From contig NZ_QUBQ01000001.1 in assembly GCF_003388735.1 (NCBI RefSeq), positions 1,240,001-1,304,000 of the forward strand: a stretch of DNA of 64,000 bases, given 5' to 3'. The notes under the pieces were generated by a model that was not told the DNA's origin, made no database searches, and worked only from the letters and a program-made list of their open reading frames with translations. This DNA is from Paenibacillus paeoniae. Lineage in GTDB: Bacteria > Bacillota > Bacilli > Paenibacillales > Paenibacillaceae. Position 1 is the stretch's first letter. Each line of letters starts with the position of its first letter. Both the position numbers and the translations under genes were made by a program. Of this stretch, positions 45,442 to 55,036 are shown in pieces.

Positions 45442-46427
45442 TGAGCAGCAACCCAATTACACAGCAGTTGGATGAAGCATTGGCCTTTATGAAGGACAAT
45501 GCTTCCTTCCTTGTCGTGTCACATGTTCAGCCGGATGGAGATGCTATAAGCTCGACCGTGGTCGTAGGCTGGCTGCTCCAACGCTTGGGTAAAAAAGCGA
45601 TCATGATCAATGAAAGCGAGTTGCCTTCCCGCTTGCAGTATTTGCGTGGGTTTGACGAAATTATATCGCTTAAACAGCAGCAGCCTGAGTTATCCTTTGA
45701 TGCGGTAATTGCGGTCGATTGTGCTGATTATCGCCGTATTGGTGATGTCGCTGCCCTGTTTCCCGAGGATTGCAAGCTGCTCAACATTGATCACCACCCA
45801 ACGAATAACGGTTTTGGTACTGTTAATGTGATTTGGCCCGAGGCTGCGGCCACGGTGGAAATCTTATATGACTTGATCATTCATGCGGGATTCGTGCCGG
45901 ATCAGGAATGTGCAGGAGCCGTCTATACGGGACTGCTGACTGATACCGGCGGATTCCGTTATTCCAATACAACTCCGCGCGTCATGGAGATTGCGGCCAG
46001 CTTGCTGGCACTAGGCGTGTCAGGAAGCCAGTTGGCTGATCATCTGCTTGAGAAGATGACAATTGCCAAGCTAAAGCTGCTGCAGACTGCACTGGCGAGA
46101 CTGACGTTCAGCGATGATCTGAAGATTGGATGGCTCTACATCGGCAAGGAAGACTTGGCCCAGTGCGGTGCTGTTTCTGAAGATTTGGAAGGCATTGTGA
46201 ACTACGCGCTTAACGTCGATGGTGTAGAAGTCGGTATCCTGTTCAAAGAGACTAATGACGGAGCCGTAAAAGCAAGCATGCGTTCAGCAGGCAAGGCAGA
46301 TGTAGCGGCGATTGCCCAGTCCTTTGGCGGAGGCGGGCATGTACGCGCATCCGGATGCCGATTGGAAGGGCCGCTGCCTGATGCAATGGGCAGTTTGGTA
46401 GATGCAGTTAGAAAGGCGTTGGTATAA
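45441..46427 (+). CDS. nrnA: Bifunctional oligoribonuclease/PAP phosphatase NrnA
   Basis: NrnA is a DHH-family phosphoesterase that degrades nano-RNA and 3'-phosphoadenosine 5'-phosphate. The 328-residue product has the DHH motifs HVQPDGDAISS, AVDCADYRRIGD and NIDHHPTN. A later TDTGGFRYSNT segment and the C-terminal DHHA1 glycine motif FGGGGHVRASGC follow. The ATG at 45441 overlaps the rbfA TGA; a TTG one codon upstream is also in frame. The place between rbfA and truB matches Bacillus (ytqI-type in other genomes). Confidence 0.93.
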   Translation: MSSNPITQQLDEALAFMKDNASFLVVSHVQPDGDAISSTVVVGWLLQRLGKKAIMINESELPSRLQYLRGFDEIISLKQQQPELSFDAVIAVDCADYRRIGDVAALFPEDCKLLNIDHHPTNNGFGTVNVIWPEAAATVEILYDLIIHAGFVPDQECAGAVYTGLLTDTGGFRYSNTTPRVMEIAASLLALGVSGSQLADHLLEKMTIAKLKLLQTALARLTFSDDLKIGWLYIGKEDLAQCGAVSEDLEGIVNYALNVDGVEVGILFKETNDGAVKASMRSAGKADVAAIAQSFGGGGHVRASGCRLEGPLPDAMGSLVDAVRKALV

Positions 46428-46430
46428 CCG

Positions 46431-47363
46431 ATGGATGGCATTTTGGCCGTTTGGAAGCCGGAGGGCTGGACATCCCACGATGTTGTCGCCAAGGTAAGAC
46501 GGCTGCTGAAGCTGAAACGTGTCGGACATACCGGCACTCTTGATCCTATGGTTACGGGCGTGTTGCCCCTGTGTCTTGGCCGGTCCACACGAGTAGTTGA
46601 ATACGTCCAAGAGAGGCCGAAAGCCTATGAAGCTGTACTAAGACTTGGTATAGCTACGGATACAGAGGATTTGACAGGAGAGATCATCGATCAGCAGCCT
46701 GTCGGGTCCGTAAGTACAGCTCAAGTCGAGGAAGTGCTTCAGCGGTTTCTCGGAACAATTGATCAAGTACCGCCTATGTTCTCAGCAGTCAAAGTAGACG
46801 GCAAGCGCCTCTACGAGCTGGCGCGCGAAGGAAAGACGGTAGAGCGAAAGTCCAGGCAAGTAACTATTCATTCCATCTCTCTGCTTAAGGCAGAGCTGGA
46901 GAATGATCAACCTGAAATAACGTTTTCTGTTGTCTGCTCCAAAGGCACTTACATTCGTACGCTATGCGTCGATATCGGAAAAGCGCTAGGTCTTCCCGCG
47001 ACAATGGCGAAGCTGACAAGAACGATGTCCGGAGGCATTACGGCAGAGGGTTGTCTCACGCTTGAAGGGATTGAGGAGCTAGTCGCGAGCGGCGGGCTTA
47101 AGGATCATCTTATCCCGGCAGATCAGGCGATTGCACATCTTCCATTTGCGACTGTAACGCCGCAGAGGGCCGAGCAGGCGCTGCGTGGACAGAAGCTGCC
47201 ATTGTCTTATGTAACATGGGAGTCTGTAGAATGGAAGCACGAACAACTAATCCGATTGTATGAAACTTCTGAAAGCGGGAATTTTCTAGGTATATTCCAA
47301 GTCGATGTCGAGGGCTCGCAGGTGAGACCGGTCAAAGTATTTTCGGATTCCAACCAGGCATAA
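46431..47363 (+). CDS. truB: tRNA pseudouridine(55) synthase TruB
   Basis: TruB converts U55 of the tRNA T-loop to pseudouridine and can act as a tRNA folding aid. The 310-residue product has the opening GILAVWKPEGWTSHDVV and the catalytic region VGHTGTLDPMVTGVLPLCLG, with the active Asp in GTLDP. KGTYIRTLCVDIG is the third family landmark. It starts three bases after the nrnA stop. The C-terminal extension after about 230 resembles a PUA-like domain. Confidence 0.96.
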   Translation: MDGILAVWKPEGWTSHDVVAKVRRLLKLKRVGHTGTLDPMVTGVLPLCLGRSTRVVEYVQERPKAYEAVLRLGIATDTEDLTGEIIDQQPVGSVSTAQVEEVLQRFLGTIDQVPPMFSAVKVDGKRLYELAREGKTVERKSRQVTIHSISLLKAELENDQPEITFSVVCSKGTYIRTLCVDIGKALGLPATMAKLTRTMSGGITAEGCLTLEGIEELVASGGLKDHLIPADQAIAHLPFATVTPQRAEQALRGQKLPLSYVTWESVEWKHEQLIRLYETSESGNFLGIFQVDVEGSQVRPVKVFSDSNQA

Positions 47364-47483
47364 GCATCACGTCAACTGACCCCCGGGAATCACCGCGAAA
47401 CGTTAGCTGGCCTTCTGCGATTAGTCCTGTGCTTATTCGCTCCAAGGACCATTAAAGTTCATGTAGAAATGCAGGTGTCATCG

Positions 47484-48431
47484 ATGGAAATTATTCCTTT
47501 ATCATATCCTTTGAGTCATTCGGGAGACGGCTTGTCCGGTGAACGAGTGGCAATTGCGATGGGTCATTTTGACGGCGTCCACCGAGGCCATCAGAATGTC
47601 GTCAGGCAAGCGGTAACTCATGCCCGGCAATCAGACATGCAGTCGGCTGTTCTGACGTTTTCGCCTCATCCGAAAGAAGTGCTTGGCCATGGCGACCACT
47701 ATTTCAGCTGTCTGACGCCCATGCAGGGCAAGATGAAGCTGTTCGAGGAACTGGGTATTGATCTCGTGTTCGTCATGAAGTTTGATCCTACCTTTGCTTC
47801 GCTGACTCCTCACCAGTTCGTATCCGAGGTGCTTATTCCTTTGGGTGCGAAGCATGCTGTCGTAGGCTTTGACTTTACGTTTGGCAGCCGAGGGGCTGGC
47901 AATGCGGAGATGCTTCGCGAGCTTGGCGGTACCGATTTTACGGTTGATATCGTGGAGCCGCTCTTCCAGAATGGAACGAAAGTAAGCAGCACCTACACTA
48001 GAGAATCGCTTGAGAAGGGTGACCTGGAGACCGTACACGCTTTGCTGGGCAGGCCTTATGAGGTCGTCGGCACGGTCGTTCACGGTGATGGAAGAGGCCG
48101 TACGATTGGCTTCCCGACAGCGAATTTGGATTTAAAGGATCCTTATGTCTCCCCAAGCCTTGGCGTATTCGCCATTACCGCATGGGTGGACGGCAAGCGA
48201 TATGGCGGCGTGCTTAACCATGGCATGAAGCCGACATTCAACAAATCAGAGATTGTGCCGGTGATGGAAGCTCATCTGTTCGACTTCGACCGTGATATAT
48301 ACGGGACGGAGATGACCGTTGAATTTCAGCACTTTATAAGGCCGGAGAAGCGGTTCGGTTCAGTCACAGAGCTGATCGCACAGATTGCGGCAGATTCCGA
48401 TCGTGCCAGACAACTTCTGAGTGAGCTTTAA
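47484..48431 (+). CDS. ribF: Bifunctional riboflavin kinase/FAD synthetase
   Basis: RibF phosphorylates riboflavin to FMN and adenylylates it to FAD. The 315-residue product has an N-terminal nucleotidyltransferase domain (AMGHFDGVHRGHQNVV; TFSPHPKEVL; GFDFTFGSRGAGN). The C-terminal kinase domain includes VVHGDGRGRTIGFPTANL and HLFDFDRDIYG. The ATG at 47484 follows AGGTG by about 7 bases; an in-frame ATG at 47469 has no visible site. The 120 bases between truB and ribF show no gene. Confidence 0.95.
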   Translation: MEIIPLSYPLSHSGDGLSGERVAIAMGHFDGVHRGHQNVVRQAVTHARQSDMQSAVLTFSPHPKEVLGHGDHYFSCLTPMQGKMKLFEELGIDLVFVMKFDPTFASLTPHQFVSEVLIPLGAKHAVVGFDFTFGSRGAGNAEMLRELGGTDFTVDIVEPLFQNGTKVSSTYTRESLEKGDLETVHALLGRPYEVVGTVVHGDGRGRTIGFPTANLDLKDPYVSPSLGVFAITAWVDGKRYGGVLNHGMKPTFNKSEIVPVMEAHLFDFDRDIYGTEMTVEFQHFIRPEKRFGSVTELIAQIAADSDRARQLLSEL

Positions 48432-48441
48432 TGAGCTTTTC

Positions 48442-48470
48442 TCGACAATGGAGTATACCTATGCTATACT
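48442..48470 (+). promoter_or_regulatory. Probable sigma-A promoter of rpsO
   Basis: TCGACA at 48442-48447 (one mismatch to TTGACA) and TATACT at 48465-48470 (one mismatch) are 17 bases apart, just after ribF. It provides rpsO and possibly pnp with their own transcript. Confidence 0.7.
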
Positions 48471-48477
48471 TTAGAAT

Positions 48478-48604
48478 GTTGTGACTGGCATAAGGTCCAT
48501 TCTGTGGACGAGCAGCCGATCACATGCTGAACCTTAGCTTGGTTGCCCGATCTCACCGTCGGCGGCGAGGCTAATGGCGATTATGAAAAAGGAGGTGAAC
48601 TAGG
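48478..48604 (+). promoter_or_regulatory. Probable S15-responsive rpsO leader RNA
   Basis: The roughly 127-base leader is rich in complementary segments, for example GGTCCATTC near 48495 and TGTGGACG near 48505. It ends with GGCGAGGCTAATGGCGATTATGAAAAAGGAGGTG directly upstream of the ATG (quoted from about 48565). This ending resembles Firmicute rpsO leaders in which S15 binds a G-U/G-C motif near the ribosome site. The match is from memory; a covariance search would settle it. Confidence 0.5.
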
Positions 48605-48874
48605 ATGGCAATCACTCAAGAACGCAAACATGAACTGATTGAGACTCACAAAACTCACGCGAGCGACACGGGTTCTCCAGAAGTTCAAGTCGCTATCCTT
48701 ACGGAAAACATCGTTAACTTGACTCAACACTTGCGCGAGCACAAGAAGGATCATCATTCCCGTCGCGGCTTGCTGAAGATGGTTGGTCAACGCCGTAAGC
48801 TACTGGCTTACTTGAAGAACAAAGATGTTAGACGTTACAGCGCATTGATCGAAAAACTCGGCCTTCGCCGTTAA
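48605..48874 (+). CDS. rpsO: Small ribosomal subunit protein S15
   Basis: S15 (uS15) binds 16S rRNA helices 20-22 early in 30S assembly. The 89-residue product has the standard length. It contains [20 protein letters not shown] and [28 protein letters not shown] (landmarks). AAAGGAGGTG is placed about 7 bases before the ATG. In many bacteria S15 represses its own translation, consistent with the structured leader. Confidence 0.98.
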   Translation: MAITQERKHELIETHKTHASDTGSPEVQVAILTENIVNLTQHLREHKKDHHSRRGLLKMVGQRRKLLAYLKNKDVRRYSALIEKLGLRR

Positions 48875-48887
48875 AACATGCGTAACG

Positions 48888-48949
48888 AAAAGCAACCTGA
48901 TTCATCCCGGCCTCCAGTTCACTGGAACAGGGGTTCGGGTTGCTTTTTG
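48888..48949 (+). terminator. Terminator between rpsO and pnp
   Basis: AAAAGCAACC near 48889 pairs with GGTTGCTTTT near 48938, enclosing an inner stem CCAGTTCACTGG, and ends in TTTTTG. It should partly end rpsO transcripts; no strong promoter is evident before pnp, so read-through is likely needed. Confidence 0.75.
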
Positions 48950-48977
48950 TAATAGGAAATAGGAAAAAGGAGGGACT

Positions 48978-51083
48978 ATGATGCTTCAACGTATTGAAAT
49001 GACGCTTGGCGGCAGACCACTGGTTCTGGAAACAGGACGATTGGCCAAACAAGCCAATGCGGCAGTTACGGTTCGTTATGGAGAGACGGTTATCTTATGT
49101 ACCGTTACCGCTTCTTCGGGACCAAAAGATTTGGATTTCTTCCCGCTGACAGTCAATTATGAGGAACGTCTGTATGCTGTCGGCAAAATCCCTGGTGGAT
49201 TTATTAAGCGTGAAGGAAGACCGAGCGAAAAAGCGATTCTGTCCAGCCGTTTGACAGACCGTACGATTCGTCCGCTATTCCCGGATGGATTCCGCAATGA
49301 CATTCAAGTTGCGAATATCGTCATGAGCGTGGATCAAGACTACTCGCCAGAAATCGCCGCAATGATCGGCACTTCTGCTGCGCTTTCGATCTCCGATGTA
49401 CCATTTAATGGCCCTATTGGCGGCGTTATTGTGGGTCGTGTGAACGGACAATTCGTGATTAATCCAACGGTAGCTCAAGAGCAAGAGACAGATATTTTTG
49501 TCGTTGTTGCAGGTACTAGAGATGCGATTATGATGGTAGAAGCTGAAGCTAGCGAGGTTTCGGAAGCTGTCATACTCGAAGCGATCATGTTCGGACATAA
49601 TGAGATTAAATCCATCGTCTCGAAGATTGAAGAACTGCAAGCCCTGTCCGGCAAAGAGAAGATGGCTGTTAAGCTACATACGGTAAATGCTACTGTCAAC
49701 AGTGATGTTCGCGCCTTTGCGTCCGCGCGTCTTGTGGATGCAATAAAAATTGCGGAGAAGCACGAGCGTCAAGAAGCGATCGATGCGGTTAACGCCGATA
49801 CTGTCGTTCATTTCGAAGCGCAATATGCAGATACGCCTGAGCTGTTGTCCGATGTGAAGGAAACACTGTATGATATCGTCAAGGAAGAAGTACGCCGCTT
49901 GATCACGCATGATAAAGTGCGTCCTGACGGCCGTGGACTCGACGAAATCCGTCCAATCGAATGCGATGTGGCCTTGCTGCCTCGTACACACGGCTCCGGC
50001 CTGTTCACACGCGGTCAGACGCAAGCGCTTAGCATCTGTACGCTCGGAGCAATGGGCGACGTGCAAATCCTCGACGGCATCTCGCCAGAGGAAACGAAGC
50101 GCTTCATGCATCATTACAACTTCCCGCCGTTCAGCGTAGGCGAGGCTCGTCCGTTGCGTCCTCCTGGCCGCAGGGAAATCGGCCACGGCGCTCTTGGCGA
50201 ACGTGCATTGTCGAAGGTTATTCCATCGGAAGCGGAATTCCCGTACACGATCCGCCTTGTGTCTGAAGTGCTGGAATCGAACGGTTCGACTTCCCAGGCT
50301 AGTATCTGTGCAAGTACGCTTGCCATGATGGATGCCGGTGTTCCGATCAAAGCGCCTGTAGCGGGTATTGCAATGGGTATGATCAAAGACGGAGACCACT
50401 TCTCGATTCTGTCTGATATCCAAGGCATGGAAGATCACCTTGGTGATATGGACTTTAAGGTTGCAGGTACTGCTGAAGGCGTAACAGCTATTCAGATGGA
50501 CATCAAAATCGATGGCATCGACCGCAGCATTTTGGAGCAAGCGCTTGAGCAAGCACGTCAAGGCCGGATGCACATTTTGGGCAAAATGGTTGAAGTGATG
50601 TCCGCGCCGCGCACGAATTTGTCCAAGTATGCGCCTAAGATTTTGACGCTTCGCATTAACCCGGACAAAATCCGTGACGTTATTGGTGCCGGCGGCAAAA
50701 TCATCAACAAAATTATTGAAGAAACCGGCGTGAAAATCGATATCGAGCAAGATGGCATGGTATTCATTGCTTCGTCCGATGAAGAGATGAACCAAAAAGC
50801 CAAGGCGATTATCGAAGGCATCGTGAAAGAAGTCGTAATCGGCGAGATTTATCTCGGAACGGTAAAACGTATCGAGAAGTTCGGCGTGTTCGTTGAAATT
50901 CTTCCGAACAAAGACGGTCTTGTTCACATTTCGCAGCTGTCTACGGAACGCGTCGCGAAATGCGAGGATGTTGTCAAAATCGGCGATCAAATTACGGTTA
51001 AAGTGACGGAGATCGACCAGCAAGGCAGAATTAATCTGTCGCGCAAAGCGATTCTTACGGCAGAGGAGCCTGCTCAGTCTTAA
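48978..51083 (+). CDS. pnp: Polyribonucleotide nucleotidyltransferase (PNPase)
   Basis: PNPase is a trimeric phosphorolytic 3'-5' exoribonuclease of the degradosome-like machinery. The 701-residue product has two RNase PH domains. The catalytic second core contains [16 protein letters not shown] and the [19 protein letters not shown] stretch. A KH domain ([21 protein letters not shown]) and an S1 domain ([26 protein letters not shown]) close it. AAAAAGGAGGG precedes the ATG. Length and order are normal. Confidence 0.98.
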   Translation: MMLQRIEMTLGGRPLVLETGRLAKQANAAVTVRYGETVILCTVTASSGPKDLDFFPLTVNYEERLYAVGKIPGGFIKREGRPSEKAILSSRLTDRTIRPLFPDGFRNDIQVANIVMSVDQDYSPEIAAMIGTSAALSISDVPFNGPIGGVIVGRVNGQFVINPTVAQEQETDIFVVVAGTRDAIMMVEAEASEVSEAVILEAIMFGHNEIKSIVSKIEELQALSGKEKMAVKLHTVNATVNSDVRAFASARLVDAIKIAEKHERQEAIDAVNADTVVHFEAQYADTPELLSDVKETLYDIVKEEVRRLITHDKVRPDGRGLDEIRPIECDVALLPRTHGSGLFTRGQTQALSICTLGAMGDVQILDGISPEETKRFMHHYNFPPFSVGEARPLRPPGRREIGHGALGERALSKVIPSEAEFPYTIRLVSEVLESNGSTSQASICASTLAMMDAGVPIKAPVAGIAMGMIKDGDHFSILSDIQGMEDHLGDMDFKVAGTAEGVTAIQMDIKIDGIDRSILEQALEQARQGRMHILGKMVEVMSAPRTNLSKYAPKILTLRINPDKIRDVIGAGGKIINKIIEETGVKIDIEQDGMVFIASSDEEMNQKAKAIIEGIVKEVVIGEIYLGTVKRIEKFGVFVEILPNKDGLVHISQLSTERVAKCEDVVKIGDQITVKVTEIDQQGRINLSRKAILTAEEPAQS

Positions 51084-51126
51084 GACGAGCGGGCAATCTG
51101 CCAGCGTCAATATCATAGAATGAACC

Positions 51127-51163
51127 AAAGAGTCAGAGTCATCTGTCTCTTTTTTGTTTTTTT
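51127..51163 (+). terminator. Intrinsic terminator after pnp
   Basis: AAAGAGTCAGA pairs with TCTGTCTCTTT (one T-T mismatch) around a GTCA loop, followed by a T-rich tract TTTTTTGTTTTTTT. It lies 44 bases after pnp and before the ylxY promoter. Confidence 0.8.
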
Positions 51164-51175
51164 AGGAAGACAAGC

Positions 51176-51202
51176 ATAATCTTGTCCTAAGCTTCATACA
51201 TT
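51176..51202 (+). promoter_or_regulatory. Sigma-E-like mother-cell promoter of ylxY
   Basis: ATA at 51176-51178 and CATACATT at 51195-51202 are separated by 16 bases. This agrees with the Bacillus sigma-E pattern (ATA in the -35 box, CATACA-T at -10). It lies about 60 bases upstream of ylxY, a gene of a sporulation family. The assignment is pattern-based. Confidence 0.5.
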
Positions 51203-51263
51203 GGTTCATGAGCGCTAGAATAGGCATTCTGCCTGCGCGACTGATCGAAATGGAGTGGGGGAT

Positions 51264-52268
51264 ATGCATCTGAAGAAAGCCGCCGCGATCGCGGCGAGTA
51301 TGCTGATGATACTCGTTTTTGTCAAAATGAACGGTGATATTGCGTCCTTCATCGCCACTGTTAAGGCGGGCGATGCGGTGCAAGCGATTGGACAACCCGT
51401 CTACTCGGAGGAAGAGAAACGCGAGCTGTATCAAGCGATTGTTGCCGAGGCAGAGACGAAAGCGATCGCACCCATTGATGCGCGGTTAGATCGTGTGTGG
51501 CGCGCGATTCCCGGCTATAACGGACTTTCTATCGATATTGACAAGACTTATGAGACTGCGCTGAGGGCACCGCGCAATAGTCCGATTCTTTATCAATACA
51601 AGGAAATCGTTCCGAACATTCAGCTTTCTCAGCTTGGTCCACAGCCGGTCTATCGGGGCAATCCCGAAAAACCAATGATCTCCCTGATGATAAATGTAGC
51701 TTGGGGCAATGAATTTATTGATCCCATTCTTCTGACACTAAAGGACAAAGGGGTTAAGGCGACGTTTTTTCTGGACGGAAGCTGGCTCAAAAAAAATGTG
51801 GATGTTGCCAAAAAAATTCAGGAAGAGGGACATGAGCTGTCCAATCACGCATATTCCCATCCCGATATGAAAAACTTGAACAGATCAGAGCAATATAATC
51901 AGATCGCCAAAACCGAACAGCTATTGAAAGAGCTGCTCGGGGTTGATAATAAATGGTTCGCTCCTCCTTCCGGTTCGTTCAATGCGGCAACGGTGCAGAT
52001 TGCAAGAGAACAGGGTCTCGGCACCGTTCTGTGGACCATTGATACGGTCGATTGGCGGAAGCCTCCTGCTGATGCCGTCATTCGCAAAATCTCGTCGAAG
52101 CTGGAGCCGGGTTCGCTTATTCTGATGCATCCGACGGCAACAACCCGCGATGCGCTGGCGGGCATGATCGATAGTGCTTTCGCAAAGGGATACTCCATCG
52201 GAACAGTGAGTGAGACGCTTTCATCCGATCGGGCAGAGCCTCGTGTTGAGGGAGGCCACGTATTTTGA
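51264..52268 (+). CDS. ylxY: YlxY-type sporulation polysaccharide deacetylase-like protein
   Basis: This is a CE4-fold protein of the probable sporulation family YlxY. The 334-residue product has an N-terminal signal anchor (about 4-24) and a deacetylase-like domain from about 140. Motif 2 is kept (ELSNHAYSHPDM, with the two metal-binding His), as are FAPPSGSFN and the late LIL.HPT. Motif 1, normally TFDDGP with the catalytic Asp, reads LMINVAWGNE, so deacetylase activity is doubtful, as in Bacillus YlxY. The ATG at 51264 follows TGGAGTGGGG; the GTG at 51255 is inside that site. A sigma-E-like promoter lies upstream. Confidence 0.9.
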   Translation: MHLKKAAAIAASMLMILVFVKMNGDIASFIATVKAGDAVQAIGQPVYSEEEKRELYQAIVAEAETKAIAPIDARLDRVWRAIPGYNGLSIDIDKTYETALRAPRNSPILYQYKEIVPNIQLSQLGPQPVYRGNPEKPMISLMINVAWGNEFIDPILLTLKDKGVKATFFLDGSWLKKNVDVAKKIQEEGHELSNHAYSHPDMKNLNRSEQYNQIAKTEQLLKELLGVDNKWFAPPSGSFNAATVQIAREQGLGTVLWTIDTVDWRKPPADAVIRKISSKLEPGSLILMHPTATTRDALAGMIDSAFAKGYSIGTVSETLSSDRAEPRVEGGHVF

Positions 52269-52308
52269 TATAGTGGTATCATTCATGTTTCAAATTAGGA
52301 GGACAACT

Positions 52309-53574
52309 GTGAACAAGTATACGCTTAGCAACGGGTTGCGCGTCGTAGTGGAATACATACCGACTGTGCGATCGGTCTCATTCGGCATTTGGGTGAAGAC
52401 AGGCTCGCGCAATGAAACGAAGGAAAACAACGGGATTTCCCACTTTATTGAGCATATGATGTTCAAAGGCACGGAGAAGCGCACCGCCAAAGATATCGCC
52501 GATCTGTTTGATGGCATAGGCGGCAATGTAAATGCTTTTACGGCCAAGGAATATACTTGTTATTTCGCTAAAGTACTTGACGAGCATCTTCCGATTGCGG
52601 TCGATGCTCTTTCGGATATGTTTTTCAACTCTCAATTCGATGAAGGGGAATTAGCGAAGGAGAAAAACGTTATTTTAGAGGAAATCGCAATGTATGAGGA
52701 TACGCCGGATGATAAGGTGCATGACGAGGCGTCCCGTGCTTCTTATGGCGACCATCCTCTTGCTTACTCGATTCTTGGGATTAAAGATCGTCTGGAGGCA
52801 ATGGGGCCGGAAACGCTGAAAGGATTTATGAAAGAACGGTATACGATTGAAAATACGGTTGTCAGCGTTGCAGGTAATGTGCAGGAAACGGAGCTGCTGG
52901 AGCTGCTGGAGTCGCAATTCGGCGGTTTTTCCAATCATGCGGAGACGTCTGCTCCAGAAGCGCCTGCTTTTCAGGGCGACTATATTTTCTACAAGAAGAA
53001 AACAGAACAAAATCATATTTGCATGACCTTCCCTGGCTTATCGAACAAGGATAAGCAGCTTTATGCCATGATCTTGCTTAATAATGCGCTGGGCGGCGGT
53101 ATGAGCTCACGCTTGTTCCAGGAAATCAGAGAGAAGCGGGGTCTTGCCTACTCCGTCTATTCTTATCATATGGGCTATGCGGATTCGGGCTTGTTCACGG
53201 TATATGCAGGCACGGCACCAAAGCAGACAAAAGATGTGCTCGATTTGACGCTGGAGCAAATTAATGAGTTGTCTGTCAAAGGGCTGGGCGAGGACGAACT
53301 GCATCGTGGCAAGGAGCAACTGAAAGGTTCACTCATTTTAAGCCTGGAGAGCACAAGCAGCCGGATGAACCGAATTGGTAAAAACGAGCTTATGCTGGGA
53401 CAGCATTATACGCTTGATGAATTGCTGAAGCGGATTGATCATGTAACGATGGAAGATATACAAGATGTCACGAGGAAGCTGCTTGCCGTGCCATTCGCAG
53501 TCGCTATGGTTGGATCAAGCGACAAGGAAGCGGCGAAGCTGAGGAGGGATCAATATGTACCAGGTGCTGTTTAA
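52309..53574 (+). CDS. mlpA: M16 family zinc peptidase YmxG (MlpA)
   Basis: This is an insulinase/mitochondrial-processing-peptidase-like protease of 421 residues, presumed cytoplasmic as it has no signal. The inverted zinc motif H-F-I-E-H (residues about 49-53, [14 protein letters not shown]) and the downstream E of the third ligand region ([15 protein letters not shown]) are present. So is the C-half [23 protein letters not shown]. The GTG at 52309 is chosen because TTAGGAGGAC lies about 8 bases before it; earlier in-frame codons fall within ylxY. It overlaps dut by 20 bases. Confidence 0.93.
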   Translation: MNKYTLSNGLRVVVEYIPTVRSVSFGIWVKTGSRNETKENNGISHFIEHMMFKGTEKRTAKDIADLFDGIGGNVNAFTAKEYTCYFAKVLDEHLPIAVDALSDMFFNSQFDEGELAKEKNVILEEIAMYEDTPDDKVHDEASRASYGDHPLAYSILGIKDRLEAMGPETLKGFMKERYTIENTVVSVAGNVQETELLELLESQFGGFSNHAETSAPEAPAFQGDYIFYKKKTEQNHICMTFPGLSNKDKQLYAMILLNNALGGGMSSRLFQEIREKRGLAYSVYSYHMGYADSGLFTVYAGTAPKQTKDVLDLTLEQINELSVKGLGEDELHRGKEQLKGSLILSLESTSSRMNRIGKNELMLGQHYTLDELLKRIDHVTMEDIQDVTRKLLAVPFAVAMVGSSDKEAAKLRRDQYVPGAV

Positions 53575-54001
53575 ACGATTGGAAGGCAATCATGATATCG
53601 CGATCCCGCGTAAAATGTCGGAGTGGGCAGCGGGCTTCGACTTGCAAGCGGCGGTCGGCGAACCGCTTGTTCTGGCTCCAGGTGAGCGGACTCTGGTCCC
53701 GACTGGATTTGCGATGGCTATGCCTAAGGAACTCGAAGCGCAAATCCGTCCCAGAAGCGGGCTGGCATACAAACATGGCATCACCTGTTTGAATTCGCCA
53801 GGAACAATCGATGCGGATTATCGAGGCGAAGTGAAGGTTCTGCTAGTGAATTTGGGTCAAGAGACATTCACGATTACGCGCGGAGAGCGAATTGCGCAGA
53901 TGGTATTCCAGGAGGTTCCCGCAGTAGTAATCGAGGAAGCAACGGAACTGCCGGATACCGTTCGCGGAGCGGGCGGATTCGGACATACAGGCGTAAAGTA
54001 A
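53555..54001 (+). CDS. dut: dUTP diphosphatase
   Basis: Dut hydrolyses dUTP to dUMP and keeps uracil out of DNA. The 148-residue trimeric-type dUTPase has the five motifs: [45 protein letters not shown] and the Gly-rich C-terminus [18 protein letters not shown] (within the mlpA end) lies upstream of the ATG. A terminator follows. Confidence 0.96.
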   Translation: MYQVLFKRLEGNHDIAIPRKMSEWAAGFDLQAAVGEPLVLAPGERTLVPTGFAMAMPKELEAQIRPRSGLAYKHGITCLNSPGTIDADYRGEVKVLLVNLGQETFTITRGERIAQMVFQEVPAVVIEEATELPDTVRGAGGFGHTGVK

Positions 54002-54030
54002 GGGAAAATGACCAATAGGAAATAATGGGA

Positions 54031-54064
54031 AGATCGGGGCGATAGAGCTCCGATCTTTTTTTGT
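54031..54064 (+). terminator. Intrinsic terminator after dut
   Basis: AGATCGGGGC pairs with GCTCCGATCT (one mismatch) around GATAGA and is followed by TTTTTTTG. It separates the mlpA-dut unit from the dpaA-dpaB sporulation operon. Confidence 0.85.
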
Positions 54065-54072
54065 TGTTCCTT

Positions 54073-54101
54073 CACCCCCCTTTGGGCGCACGCATACGAT
54101 A
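54073..54101 (+). promoter_or_regulatory. Sigma-K-like late mother-cell promoter of dpaAB
   Basis: CAC at 54073-54075 and CATACGATA at 54093-54101 are 17 bases apart, fitting the Bacillus sigma-K pattern (AC at -35, CATA-N3-TA at -10). The spoVF operon of Bacillus is known to be sigma-K dependent. The start codon of dpaA is 36 bases downstream. Confidence 0.6.
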
Positions 54102-54136
54102 GTACATATCTATTGGCCAGAAGGGAGTGAAGCCCG

Positions 54137-55036
54137 ATGTTAACTGGCGTTCAAGTGCTGCTGCTTGGCGGCGACGCGAGGCAGTTGGAAGTGATTCGCA
54201 AGCTGAGCGAGCTGGATGCTGCCATTACCGTTTGCGGGTTTGACGGACTGCATTCTTCGCTGGATGGCGCCATGCATGCAGAGTTCGATGAATCGCTGTT
54301 CGAGGGTGTAGATGCTTTGCTGCTGCCGGCGGTGGGGACAGACGACCAAGGGTTAATCCATGCTGTGTTCAGCGATCGTGAAATGAAGCTGACAGAGGCG
54401 CATTTCGCGAGACTGCCGCAGCATTGCACTGTTTATACAGGAATGGCAAAGCCCTACTTGCGGCAACTATGCGAGTCAAGAGGACTTTCGCTGGTAGAAT
54501 TGTTCGATCGTGACGATGTGGCGATCTATAATTCCATTCCGACAGCAGAAGGCGCGTTGATGATGGCGATTCAGCATACCGATATTACGTTACACGGGTC
54601 GAGCTCTATGGTGCTTGGCTTCGGACGAACAGGATTTACGATGGCAAGATCACTGCAAGGTTTAGGGGCAAAAGTGAAGGTTGGAGTCAGACGATCCGAG
54701 CATTATGCAAGAGCATCCGAGATGGGCTTCGAGCCCTTCTACATGGCCAATTTGCTGCAAAATGTGGGCAGTATCGACTTGCTTTTTAATACAATTCCGA
54801 CTATGATAGTCACAGCGCAAATTATCGCAAATTTACCATCTCGGGCCGTCATTATCGACCTTGCGTCGAGGCCTGGCGGAACGGATTTTCGCTTCGCGGA
54901 GAAACGTGGAATTAAAGCGATGCTTGCACCCGGACTTCCCGGTATCGTCGCTCCTAAGACAGCTGGACGCATCATAGCGGATTGCTTAAGTCAGTTGATC
55001 ATGGACGATACAATTAAGCGGGGGAATGGGATATGA
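54137..55036 (+). CDS. dpaA: Dipicolinate synthase subunit A
   Basis: DpaA (SpoVFA) forms with DpaB the enzyme that converts (dihydro)dipicolinate precursor to dipicolinic acid in the mother cell during late sporulation. The 299-residue product has an N-terminal domain with VLLLGGDARQLEVIRKL and a Rossmann-type nucleotide site SMVLGFGRTGFTMARSLQGLGAKV. The later LLFNTIPTMIV and LASRPGGTDF segments agree. GAAGGGAGTG precedes the ATG. It is coupled to dpaB by an ATGA overlap and lies upstream of the lysine-pathway genes that supply the precursor. Confidence 0.96.
   Translation: MLTGVQVLLLGGDARQLEVIRKLSELDAAITVCGFDGLHSSLDGAMHAEFDESLFEGVDALLLPAVGTDDQGLIHAVFSDREMKLTEAHFARLPQHCTVYTGMAKPYLRQLCESRGLSLVELFDRDDVAIYNSIPTAEGALMMAIQHTDITLHGSSSMVLGFGRTGFTMARSLQGLGAKVKVGVRRSEHYARASEMGFEPFYMANLLQNVGSIDLLFNTIPTMIVTAQIIANLPSRAVIIDLASRPGGTDFRFAEKRGIKAMLAPGLPGIVAPKTAGRIIADCLSQLIMDDTIKRGNGI

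Noticed and set aside
47364..47483. 120-base gap between truB and ribF as a site for a promoter or small RNA
   Set aside because: I found no good -35/-10 pair and no stable hairpin with a T tract.
49674..51128. 484-codon open frame on the minus strand across pnp
   Set aside because: It is the complement of conserved PNPase codons with no recognisable protein features.
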